Program-made: the position numbers and the translations under genes
Assembly: GCF_000224145.3 (NCBI RefSeq)
Contig: NC_020172.2
Span: 5,894,044 to 5,958,043 of the forward strand
Origin: Ciona intestinalis
Lineage: Eukaryota; Chordata; Ascidiacea; Phlebobranchia; Cionidae
Length of the DNA stretch: 64,000 nt
Reading direction: 5' to 3'
Notes under the pieces: generated by a model
What the model was told of the DNA's origin: nothing
Databases searched by the model: none
The model's input: the letters and a program-made list of their open reading frames with translations, nothing else
Part shown: one piece after another, positions 1-10,339 of the stretch
Layout: each line of letters starts with the position of its first letter
How positions within the stretch are numbered: the first letter of the stretch is position 1

Positions 1-621
1 CAAATAGTCTGTAATTCTTATCTCACAAATTGCGCAAGTTCTTGCTAATCGTATCTATATTGTCTGTGAAAAAGTTCGGTTTTGCGCGAATCTTTACGCA
101 CGATTCGGCCAAAACCGAATCTTTGTCAAAATCGCTGATTCGGCCGAATAAATTCGGCAAACCGAAACTTCGGTACATCACTAATAATTAGAAACATGGA
201 CACAAGGTGTTTCTGGATAAGCAACATTGTTGTTGTTCATTAACCTTGGTCCAACATTATCTCATTATGAGAGGTTGGTTTTTAGGCTTGCAGTAATCAC
301 TGGAAGTTATGTCCCATTCCTACATAGATATCTTATATAACATTGTATTTAAATAAAAGACGGTTTATGGTTTTTCTCATGTGTATAAGAATACACAAGA
401 TTTTTATTTTTTCTAATGTATACGTTTACACAATATTTTTCATTTTTCCGCTTATATTGTTGAGATTTTTCGAACTGTTGGTGATTTTTTTCTACAAAAA
501 GACACTTCGTCAATAACTAGCATTATCAGTCTCTTATTTTAAATGTATTGCACCTTTAATAATCCAAGTATATTGTATTTCGCTGTTCTGTGTTATATTA
601 ACATAGACATCATATTAACAG
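1..621. other. Intron or upstream DNA of PPP1R8, no feature seen
   Basis: AT-rich sequence with no open exon I can support. The first PPP1R8 coding exon (start codon and roughly 18 residues ending in a split Trp codon) is not visible here and probably lies left of the window, so this stretch is best read as intron. Confidence 0.5.
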
Positions 622-3600
622 GGCAGGCCTTGCACCATCGGGCACCCATCTTAACGTGATGAAAGGAGACAAGCTGGTGGAGGTATTATACGAATATTAC
701 AAGTTGTTGCTGGCAGGCATACTATAAATCTGATGTCAGAATGGGCATTGTGACACGCCATGGGACCTGGGATTATACCAAACTATTGTGCAAAACAAAA
801 TGTCAATGACTCCATGTTTAATTAATTACAAAGTTCATAGAAGTATCAATGTACAATATACCAATACCTAATTAAGTCAGTAATAAATATTTAATTATAA
901 ACTATCGACAGAAATTGTTGATTGACGAGAAGCGATGTTATTACTTTGGTCGCAACTCTGAGTCATGTGACTTCATGATCGAACACGCTTCGTGCTCACG
1001 TGTGCACGCCGTGCTATTGTATCATAAACATCTTAAACGAATGTTCATTTGTGACCTCGGGAGTAGTAAGTATGATGTCATAATGGATGTAGGCTTTTCG
1101 AAGGGGTGGGGGCCAACGATAGTCGTTTCTTTTAAACATAAACAAGGAAAGTTTTTTACTTTAAAACCATACCGTCCAATCTTCCATAATGAGAAATAAT
1201 AAATTTGTCGCATTTCACTAAAATGTGTGAAATGTAGTTTTTGTTGTCTTCTATCTGCTCACTTTACCAGCAGTAATAAATTCTCTTTATTAAAATAAAT
1301 CTACAATTTCCATTATTCCATCGCAGTGCACGGTTCATTCATTCGTAACCTAAGATTAGAGGGGAACAAGCCAACCCCGATACCTTTTGATGCAACGTTT
1401 CATTTCGGGGCTTCCACAAGATATTATATTCTTAAAGGTGGGTGATTGTTTTTATATGGCTGATAATTAAAACAACCCATTAATGACCACTGGGTTGGAG
1501 CAATTGCCGATAAGTGTCTTGCCCAAGGACACATCTGCCCACAATGGTGGCAGCATCAAGTCTTGAACCCATACTTTTTGATCTAGAATCGAGCACTCCA
1601 GCCACTGTGCCATAGTACAGCTACATACAAACTACCAGAAACTTTATAACTTGATTTAGCTTGATTCTTCCTTTGATCTTCATGAAGTTATAGCCCTTGA
1701 TCCTGACAGTTATTTGGTTACGAGAACCGTCCAACTTCATGAACACTAGATCAGGACCAGATGCCTTGCAGTTATATTATCCTATATTGGTTCTAGTTGC
1801 GTAAACACCAAACTTATCCACACAGAGCGACCACAAGTTTCCGTTCAAGATCCAAAGAAAGAAGAAACGAAGCACGATCTTCCGATGCAAGAGGATGAAT
1901 TGGATGTAAGATTGGGGTTGGGGGGTTATTTATGTGGGGAGTTATGGGTAACTTCACTAACTTGTTTATGGAGTATGGGTAACTTGTTTATGGGGGTTGT
2001 GGGTAGTGACAGTCGTGTAACATGGGATTTCATTGAATGTATGGCTGACAATTTGATGTTTTCATGAAAAGTAGTATTAGTAAACATTAGAGAGAACAAT
2101 AGTAATAACAAGTTGTTGATGTTCTGATGTTTCCTCTGCAATACATTAAGCATCATTAGGTTTATCATTAAATGTCTTTTCCAGGAACACAATTGCCCAC
2201 AATAGTAGATTCTCTAACCTGTATCTTTTTTTATTGTTTTTCGGATTTATTTTATTGCCAGGCTTTAATATTGCCTGGTAGTCACAGTATATACATCATG
2301 TTATATTCCACTAAACCCACAGAACCTGACGGAGTTCAACACGGCCCACAACAAGCGAGTAGCCGCGTTACCCGTCGATGAAACCAATATCAAGTTTCAG
2401 AAACGGAAACGAAAGTCCGTGGTTTTCGCCGAAGAGGAAGAAATTATAAATCTAGGTGATTTTGAATCGAATTATGATGAAATTGTTTATGTCATGGACA
2501 CGCCTCCGAGCACACCCACGACAGAAAGGCACTGGCATGCCTTAGCCAGGTTACTAGCGCAATGTGCCGCAGTCAGCGTGTTTCATTATTAATTGTGTAG
2601 TTATGTAGTAATTAGTGTCGCTATGTCGCAATTTAGTGCCCTTTATATACGTGTGTGCTCGCCTTAGTTTTCATTCTACAATTTGGTGTCTCAATACAAA
2701 CCCAAGAACACAACAGTTTATGTATGTTGTTGCTGCTAAGTACGATATAAATGTAAAATAGATCTTTTGGCAATAGTTTGTGATCTTAAATGACCAATAT
2801 TTTGTGTGCCATACAACAAGTCATATTTGTTGGGCGATTCTCGGAACCAAATAAAACTCAAGAACAAATCCCACGTAATATGTAACAAACAAAAATCAAG
2901 TCCAACTAGTGCATTATAAAAGCTAAATAGATATTTTTTAAATGGAATCTTTTTTTTAAATCTAGTTAAATAGAATTTCATTGTATTATGACATCACTGT
3001 ATAATATTTATGACATCATAATATACGATTATCACAGAGGACGTAGATTCATCAGTTGGAAGATTCCGGAACATGATATCGGTTCAAGTGATTCCTAATA
3101 AGGTGAATGTTTATTGCGCAATATTATGCTGTAATGTAATGTGAAATATATAGTCTGGTGGGGGAAGATGGGACACCTTTAGCACATAATATCCAATTAT
3201 CCTGATCGCGTTTTAAACAATTACCAACGGTCTATGGGATTCGTGAGGATACAGTTTTATATTTATTTGCATTTTCTTTGTTTACTACCAAATAGGACGA
3301 GAAATTAGAATGAAAAGGTGTCCCATCTTCCCCCACCCTACTGTAATAATATACTGTTTTCTATTCTGTATGAGTGGGGTCGTACCACAACTGACATGAC
3401 AAGTGTTATACCCTTATGGGGACTCGGAATGCATCAGGCCAAGCATTCTACCATAAAAGCTATTTACAGTTTTGCATAAATTATTTAGTTGTTCATAAAT
3501 ATCATATAAAACTCCATAACATAAACATCTTATAATCAGCGACAACGCGGTGACACGAGTGGCTTTCTATCACCATCTAGTGGACAGAAGAAGCACGTCC

Positions 3601-4496
3601 AAGAGTTTTACAACCAAGGGTTGTACGAGGATTTGGAAGGTTTGTTATGGTGTGCGTTGTAGTTGTTGGTGTGGTTGCAACTTGTTCATCCTTGCGTGGC
3701 CATAAAAAGACAGTCGTTATAACACGGGTGTTCTGTTTCATACATTAGTGACCACTGGAGCAATTGTCATTAATTGTCCTTCCCAGGGACACATACGCCC
3801 TCAATGCTAGCAGCATTAAGCTTCGAACCTGGTATCTTCGGATACAAATCTCTAATTATTGCTCCATGCTCCAAACCAATATGACATCACAATACTATGT
3901 TTCCAGATAAAAAGTCGACGTTAGATTCGAGCTTATCGCGATTGGTTGGTTTTGTTCCCAACCTCGCTCCTGAGGTTGAAGTCAACCAATCAGATGTGAG
4001 TATTCTATCATGTGATCATATGGTTAGCCCAGGGTGTTGGCTTCCGTGAAAAATATAGACAAAACAAATTATGAACAGAACGTAAAAAAAATAATGGGAT
4101 TTCCTAAAAAAAAGAGTGAACATGTCATTTCCGAGAAAAAATGACGCAATTCCTTAATGAGGGATGCTACAATGTGTTTTAAAATCCTAGTTTTCCTCTT
4201 TTACCCTGCTGTCGGGTGTTTGCTTACCATTCAACGACGTCTATGTCATAACGACGTTTTAACAATGTCATCTTTTTTTACTTTATTCAAAAGATTTTAA
4301 AAAGCCTTAAAAATTCAAAAACACTTATGTTATATTGCTGCGTTGTGATTGGTTGATTTTGTTGCAGGTCCCGATTCAAACCTCGTTGGTTGTTGAGCGC
4401 CCCCAAGTGGAGACGAGTGTCGAGTTGAAACCACGCAAGAAATATACGAAGGAGGCGTGGCCGGGGAAGCGCCCCGCCCCCTCCCTACTTGTGTGA
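622..4496 (+). CDS. PPP1R8: PPP1R8/NIPP1, nuclear inhibitor of protein phosphatase 1 (5' partial)
   Basis: Nuclear regulatory subunit of protein phosphatase 1; in vertebrates it binds PP1 and phosphorylated splicing and chromatin factors through an FHA domain. Exons with consistent phase: 622-682, 912-1065, 1327-1437, 1826-1905, 2323-2455, 3038-3102, 3540-3639, 3907-3995, 4368-4496 (TGA). Seen in the sequence: an FHA domain over the first three exons (FGRNSESCDF, CSRVHAVLLYHKHLKR, FHFGASTRYYILK); then EFNTAHNKRVAALPV; the PP1-docking RVxF-type motif KSVVF within a basic stretch in exon 5; EDVDSSVGRFRNM; PNLAPEVEV; and the family C terminus KKYTKEAWPGKRPAPSLLV. These match the order of vertebrate NIPP1 blocks. 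The initiator exon is missing to the left. A possible poly(A) signal AATAAA lies at 4803-4808. A MITE sits in the intron at 3150-3345 and SINE pieces in two others. Identification is very secure; individual borders are by eye. Confidence 0.95.
1438..1617 (-). mobile_element. tRNA-derived SINE, 5' portion
   Basis: Read on the minus strand this is the head and middle of the SINE best seen whole at 41858-42150: a degraded A-box region, GGTTCAAGACTTGATG as B-box, then the block complementary to CAACCCATTAATGACCACTG. It lies in an intron of PPP1R8; the 3' tail is absent. Confidence 0.7.
3150..3345 (-). mobile_element. MITE, about 195 bp, family I
   Basis: Starts TCTGGTGGGGGAAGATGGGA and ends with the inverted copy CCCATCTTCCCCCACCCTAC, with TA at both borders. 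The interior (GTAAACAAAG, CGTATCCTCACGA, AACACGATCAGGATA, here reversed) is shared with about fifteen other copies in this window. No coding capacity, so a non-autonomous DNA element. Strand is a convention: plus means the copy reads CACCTTTTCATT after the left end. It lies in a PPP1R8 intron. It may be the Ciona MITE family published as Cimi-1; I could not verify the name. Confidence 0.85.
3679..3860 (-). mobile_element. tRNA-derived SINE, internally deleted
   Basis: Contains the 3' block (CTTGTTCATCCTTGCGTGGC, GTCGTTATAACACGGGTGTT) joined directly to the middle block (ATTAGTGACCACTGGAGCAA) and the B-box side; the segment between them is missing. Lies in the PPP1R8 intron after the exon at 3540-3639. 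Confidence 0.7.
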
Positions 4497-4883
4497 TAAT
4501 GGGGATTGTGACGTCATTAATATATATTTAAGATGATTATGACATCACAGTCACTACATAATGGAAGAATCGAGGATTCTGCTGAACCTTGACGCGCGGT
4601 TTCGTCGCAGTGGTAACAATGGCTTGTATGACGTCATAGTCGTCGTTGTCATGATGTCTTTGCTCTCAATATCGCATCCTACAATGATGTTTGTTACGTC
4701 ATAGATATTTAAGTGTTACGTCACCTTGCGTCCAATTATGGTTCGTAGACAATGGAAAGTGTTTTCGCGATTTTTGTATTCGCGCTTGTGACGTCATAAA
4801 GTAATAAAATTGTGTACGATGTAATATTGTTTTATTTCTGTTATTGAAGAATATTAAGGTATTTTTTACATCCGCTTAAGATA

Positions 4884-5079
4884 TAGTAGGGTGGGGGAAT
4901 ATGGGACACCTTTTCATTCTATTTTCTCGTCCCATTTAGTAGTAAAAAAAGAACATACAAAGAATTATAAAACCGTATCCTCACGACTCCCATAGACCGT
5001 TGTTAATTATTTAAAACACGATCAGGATATTTTGATATTGTGTGCTAAATGTGTCCCATCTTTCCCCATTCCACTCTAT
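4884..5079 (+). mobile_element. MITE, family I
   Basis: Left end AGTAGGGTGGGGGAATATGG, right end TGTCCCATCTTTCCCCATTC, with the shared interior between. Both terminal inverted repeats carry a few substitutions, so this is an older copy. Confidence 0.85.
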
Positions 5080-7035
5080 TTATTTATTTTTTATTTACGA
5101 AATATGCTATTTTCAGTAAAAAAAGACGAAATATTGCAATTTTGCAAAATAGGATTGACGACAGTAAAAATTTTTCTACGTTATCGCTCTTTATCCCCAC
5201 CTAGCGAGAGATTGTTAATTACCCTCCCCGCTTTTCGTTGATTGCCTCGCGCATAAAACGCCGCCTTTGCTACGCGCGCCAGTCACACCACGCTGCAGTT
5301 TGGATGAAGCACCAGCAGATTGGGATTATGTGCGTTCCTACTACAAGGCTTGAGTTAAGTATTTGATTACTTGCATTGCTATTATATTACTAACCATTAT
5401 ATGCACCACTACTAACTATATATAGTAACTATATTTATATCATATATTATACTAACATAGTAATGTGCCTTGTGTTTAACTATTATTATTATTAACATTA
5501 TCTTTCATTCTAGAATCTAGATACAGGTATCAGCGATCTCTTTATTACGTCACTTGCATTTTGACGTTATTTTGCGGTATTGCGTTTGATATTTAATCTT
5601 AAATTACGTCACCATGCCTATTCGTTACGTCAATGTTTATTACGTCACGCGCGACGTTGCATTCGCTGTAATCGTTACGTCTAAATATGTGTTATTTTGC
5701 TTCGCGTTACACGAACTCAATTAACGTGGCTATATATTTTACCAACACATACACGCTTGTGACGTCACAACAAGGTTTGTTACGCGTGCGTTTCGCGATT
5801 TTTTTCATGGGGCCCCATGCGCGTTTTGCGTCGACGCAAGGCACATTACTTGTATATTCTAATTATATTTGCGCTATGAGCGCGAAGCAAGAAGATCAAA
5901 GAATTGGTAAAGTATAAATCACAATTGGCATTATTACGTACATAAGCTCTTTTCTAGAAATATCGATGATGTGACGTCACAGAAGCAGTGATGACGTAAC
6001 AGAAGAACCTGCTTCGTGAGTTTATTGTTTCGTCAAAAAAGTAAATTGTTTCAAAGTTTTTTGTTTTACAGAATATGGGTATATGTGACGTCACAGAGAA
6101 ATCCGCCATCGCGAGAATTGCGTTCAAGGTGATTATGACGTAGCAAACCTATATTATTAAGATGAATACGTATAATAATGCTGATTGTTGCAGATGGAAA
6201 AAGACGAGAAAAAAAGCGCAAGGTAATTTATATTCAAACCAATATATAGTTAAGCACGTAGTGTTGTAGCTAGCCCTTTAGTTCCGATGTAAATATTTGT
6301 CAATTTTGTAGATTGTTTCAATATAATACCCTAGTGATATTGTTTTTCAGACGAAGAACAAAGACGAAGACGCCAATATAAGGATGCCGGTTTGAGGTGT
6401 TTGTAGGCTTAAGTGTGTATAGGCCTACTGTAAGTGTGTATAGGCTTATAGTATAGGTGTGTACGCGCGAAGAAAGAAGATCAAAGACGCCGATAAAGGA
6501 TGTCGGTTTCAGGTGGTTTAGGCTTAGTGTTTAAGTATGAATGTGTTTGTTTGTGTTAGCTGGTGCACTCATACAGTGATGCCAGCTATTTTTTGCTGGA
6601 TCTAATGTTGCCAGCTATGTCCCCCAAGCACTTTTCAGTGCTTCTACATGTATTTGAAACAAATGCAAAGGAATTGTTGCAACAATCTTACTTGATAAAG
6701 ATTAGCATCTACTGTAGTGTTCATTCCTTCCGAGTGTTTTGTCTGTCGGGACTTGAATCTTACAGTGGTTTTGTATTGTCTCGGTTTGCTTTGCGAGAAC
6801 TCTTGTCTTGGTACACATATACTCGAGTAATATCAACGCGCAGTATAATATATACACATTAACTTTTAATTCCCTTTCAATTACTTTGTTTAATTTAACT
6901 TTAAATGTAAAACCCCCAACAAGTTAAACTTAGTTAAACACAACATCGCGTATGGCGTAATTTGGACGATGGCCACGTCACAATTACGCTTTACGTCGAT
7001 GCGGTGGGTCAGCAACGTCATGACCCTGCGTTCGG

Positions 7036-7261
7036 NNNNNNNNNNNNNNNNNNNNNNNNNNNNNNNNNNNNNNNNNNNNNNNNNNNNNNNNNNNNNNNNN
7101 NNNNNNNNNNNNNNNNNNNNNNNNNNNNNNNNNNNNNNNNNNNNNNNNNNNNNNNNNNNNNNNNNNNNNNNNNNNNNNNNNNNNNNNNNNNNNNNNNNNN
7201 NNNNNNNNNNNNNNNNNNNNNNNNNNNNNNNNNNNNNNNNNNNNNNNNNNNNNNNNNNNNN
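7036..7261. other. Assembly gap (226 N)
   Basis: Run of N. The flank on the right is CpG-rich and repeats GTAACAG and CGATGCGGTG-like phrases also present just left of the gap, so the hidden sequence is probably a short tandem repeat. Confidence 0.95.
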
Positions 7262-7986
7262 GCGGGTTTGTTACGTGGACGTCGCCGCTTTGCGGTTCGT
7301 AACAGCCACAGTATGTCGTAACGGTCGATGCGGTGCGTAACAGCCGGACGATATTATATTGTGTGAAAATACGACGAGGGTATCGCGGTACCAGGATGTT
7401 TTCTTAATAAGCGGTCGGGTGATGCAGGGCCATTGTTGGCTTGACTCCTTGCAGGTGGGCACTTGGTAGCGAGCGCACTGCGGGGCTTTTCTGTAAGATT
7501 TTGTATCTTCTCGTTTGTTGATGTTTCAATGATCATGTTGCGCTTCTTATATGCTTGTTGGTGTGATTGTTTATTGTTGCGCTGTATTATTTTTGTCAAT
7601 GGGTTTCTTTTCCTTGCTTTGGGTAAGGTCTATCCAGCAAAGGGTTTCTCACCAGAGTAGAAACCCACTACCATTGGCTGGGGGCTTGTCGTGCCGTAGT
7701 GGCTTTCCACCAACGCCAGCCACATAAACTATAAAGGTATTTTAATCCTATTTTTATTTTTCAGAATGAGTAAACGAGGTCTCCTATATTTTAGGGTTTT
7801 GTCGTGTGTTGTAATTTGCGCAATTAAAAATAAATTCAAAAACAATATTTATGCATGACGTCATTGTAGAGCACATTTACGGACCTATACTGACGTCATT
7901 ACTGTTAAATATGGTGACGTCATTCGCTAGTTCCACGTTTCAAAATCATACTAAACTTGTGAATAACTTTTTACAAACACGTATAT

Positions 7987-8180
7987 ATAGTAGGTTGTGG
8001 GAAGATAGGACACCTTTTCGTTTTATTATCTCGCTCTATTTAATAGTAAACAAGAAACATTCAAAGATTTATAAAACCGTATCCTCACGACTCTTATATA
8101 AGACCATTGTTAATTGTTTAAAACACCATCAAGACATTTAGATATGTGCTAAAGGTGTCCTATCTTCCCCCACCCTACTA
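7987..8180 (+). mobile_element. MITE, family I
   Basis: Ends AGTAGGTTGTGGGAAGATAG and CTATCTTCCCCCACCCTACT, TA at the borders, standard interior with CCGTATCCTCACGACTC. Confidence 0.85.
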
Positions 8181-8992
8181 TATTATATTTCGTATATTTT
8201 TACGTCGTATCTCGTTCAACACCCAATACAAAGTTAATGTTTTTTACTCCCCAAAATCAAAAAGCAGTTAAAATTCCGCCGGTTATTTATTTGTTTGTTT
8301 ATTATATTCGTCAGGATTTCCGGAAAAACTTTCCGTTTATTTACTTGCGTTAGTTACTTGGTAATAAAACTGTTATTTTTGTTTAATTTATTTGCAATTA
8401 GTTATCAACTGCAACATAACAAAAACTATTATTTACGTTAACTGTAATATTAAATTGGCCGTATAATATATATATATATTGATATAATAAACGTAAGAAT
8501 TAAGCACCTTTTTTTAAGTTTTTGGTATTTCAAAACTGCAGCTATTTATTTTAACGCCTGGTTGCATAAATTTCTGTATAATAGTAGGAGTTTTTCATGA
8601 ATTTCGATGCATTTGTTCTAATCAATAATCACGTCCGTAACATATGTATCAATCAATTATATATAAATACCAGGCATAGGGAATGTATATTGCGATTGAG
8701 TTTATTACGTATGCATTTTTTGGCTTCTACAGGTTATAGACGTGGCTTACAATTTTCAGTGTATATATATTCTATTTTTATTCATTATTAAATTCTCTTT
8801 TTTGAAGTGGTAAATCAAATTAAGTTTCTACACCTGTTATAATTTATTTTAAGATCATGAATAGAGTAACATAAGTTGTAACTGTTTATTTATTGTAGTT
8901 TTTATGTTTTACTCGAAAAAACAACTATTTTATAGTAATTACATCATAAATTCTAACTATGACATCATAATTATTGCAGATACTTAGGTATA

Positions 8993-9961
8993 ATGGATGA
9001 CACGAAACGTCCAACTTTCGGGAATCGTTTCTTGAAAGATGATGCGCAAGTTTTCCTACATAATGCGTGGGATAACGTGGAGTGGACGGAAGAACAAGAG
9101 AGCAATGCACGACAAATAACTACGGCACAAGCAGAGAACTCTATGCCAGATGAAGAACAGGAAAAGTTTTTGTCAGAAGCGCCGAAGTTTTGGGACAAAT
9201 TTTACGAAAAACATGAAAATAAGTTTTTTAAAGATCGGCACTGGTTGTTTACGGAGTTTCCGGAGCTATTGTTGGTTAAAGAATCGAAAGACAATGAAGA
9301 ATTGTTATGTAATGATGATACCAATGATGGGGAATTGTTAAGTAACAATGAAACAACTGTTGGGAGTTTTCCGGGGTCTGATTCCAAAGTAAAGTTTATG
9401 GAAATAGGGTGCGGGGTTGGGAACACTATTTTCCCGATTTTGAAAGTAAATAATGAGAACTTATTCATGTATGGATGCGATTACTCACAAACTGCAGTTG
9501 ATATCGTGAAAAATCATAAAGAATTCAACCCAAAATCTGCGTTTGTGTTCGTGCACGATATTTCAACAGAAGATGAATTCCCGATTCCTAATGAAAGTCT
9601 GGATGTCGTGATCATGATCTTCGTGCTCTCAGCTCTTCAGTTCCGGAAGATGGGAGGAGCAGTGAAGAGGATCGCGAAGCTCCTGAAGCCGGGGGGTGTC
9701 ATCTTGTTTCGTGATTACGGTCGTTACGACATGGCACAGCTGAGGTTCAAACACCGGCGTTGCATATCGGACAACTTTTACACGCGGGGCGACGGGACTA
9801 TGGTTTATTTCTTCACTCAAGGTGAAGTAAAGGAGATATTTACAAGCGCTGGGTTGATGGAAGAACAAAACTTAGTCGATCGCAGATTACAAGTAAATCG
9901 AGCCCGACAAATTAAGATGTATCGTGTATGGGTACAGGCAAAGTATAGAAAGCCAAGATAA
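8993..9961 (+). CDS. METTL2: METTL2-type tRNA N3-methylcytidine methyltransferase
   Basis: Predicted S-adenosylmethionine-dependent methyltransferase of the METTL2/METTL8/Trm140 group, which makes 3-methylcytidine at position 32 in the anticodon loop of certain tRNAs. The frame is uninterrupted, 322 residues. The N-terminal FGNRFL.DDAQVFLHNAWDNVEW block matches vertebrate METTL2 and supports the start at 8993. HENKFFKDRHWLFTEFPEL follows near residue 75, then SAM motif I MEIGCGVGNTIFPIL near 136, CDYSQTAVDIVK, the family signature LKPGGVILFRDYGRYDMAQL near 231-250, and RCISDNFYTRGDGTMVYFF. The conserved core of the family is present to the C terminus (QIKMYRVWVQAKYRKP). An AG acceptor after a T-rich run ends at 8979, 13 bases before the ATG, so the mRNA probably begins after a 5' UTR intron or a trans-spliced leader. 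AATAAA at 10091-10096 is the likely poly(A) signal. TRIM37 begins 380 bases downstream on the same strand. Confidence 0.95.
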   Translation: MDDTKRPTFGNRFLKDDAQVFLHNAWDNVEWTEEQESNARQITTAQAENSMPDEEQEKFLSEAPKFWDKFYEKHENKFFKDRHWLFTEFPELLLVKESKDNEELLCNDDTNDGELLSNNETTVGSFPGSDSKVKFMEIGCGVGNTIFPILKVNNENLFMYGCDYSQTAVDIVKNHKEFNPKSAFVFVHDISTEDEFPIPNESLDVVIMIFVLSALQFRKMGGAVKRIAKLLKPGGVILFRDYGRYDMAQLRFKHRRCISDNFYTRGDGTMVYFFTQGEVKEIFTSAGLMEEQNLVDRRLQVNRARQIKMYRVWVQAKYRKPR

Positions 9962-10339
9962 AGTTGTTGGTGTTGGCGTAACTGGTACTTTTTAAAGAAA
10001 ACTGCCCTATTTATGTTTACAGTTTAACATACATCTCATATGTGTTAATACGCAGGTTTTATCGTTTGTGTACACATTGTACAAGTGGAAAATAAAACTA
10101 TTTTTACATTTTTAAAAGACATCTAATTCAGTAAAAACAAATGGAAACTTTATGCATGTTCTTCTTGAACAAAGTAATAGAGGCCCATTGTTTGTGGGTA
10201 TTTATGTCATATTTATAGGAGTGACTTGGCAATAAGAAAACATCTGTTATTAAAGTAATATCATCAACTAATATTTTCGATCTTCAGCAATTAAGAAAAA
10301 TATTTTAATTAATTTTATGCTGCATGAACTGAAGTGAAA
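9962..10339. other. METTL2 3' UTR and spacer to TRIM37
   Basis: Contains the METTL2 poly(A) signal at 10091-10096. Otherwise AT-rich sequence with no repeat or exon recognised. Confidence 0.6.

Larger units (their letters stand above)
4497..8992. other. Gene-poor stretch between PPP1R8 and METTL2
   Basis: No gene recognised. It holds two MITEs, an N gap, and many TGACGTCA or TGACGTAA palindromes (for example 4509, 4629, 4789, 5760, 7857, 7890, 7915). Short exon-like segments bounded by AG and GT occur around 6072-6120, 6195-6223 and 6351-6398, rich in Lys/Arg/Glu codons. Their phases can be made to join into a short basic peptide, but there is no start, no homology I recognise and no conserved motif, so I do not call a gene. 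The repeated phrase TAAGTGTGTATAGGC occurs at about 6410-6445. Confidence 0.5.

Noticed and set aside
5300-5351. Exon-like segment reading DEAPADWDYVRSYYKA
   Set aside because: Short, no in-frame start, no proper donor (AAGGC) and no recognised homology.
6962-7340. Two long frames spanning the first gap
   Set aside because: Most of their length is N.
9202-9868. Minus-strand frames opposite METTL2
   Set aside because: Shadows of the METTL2 coding sequence on the other strand; no independent features.
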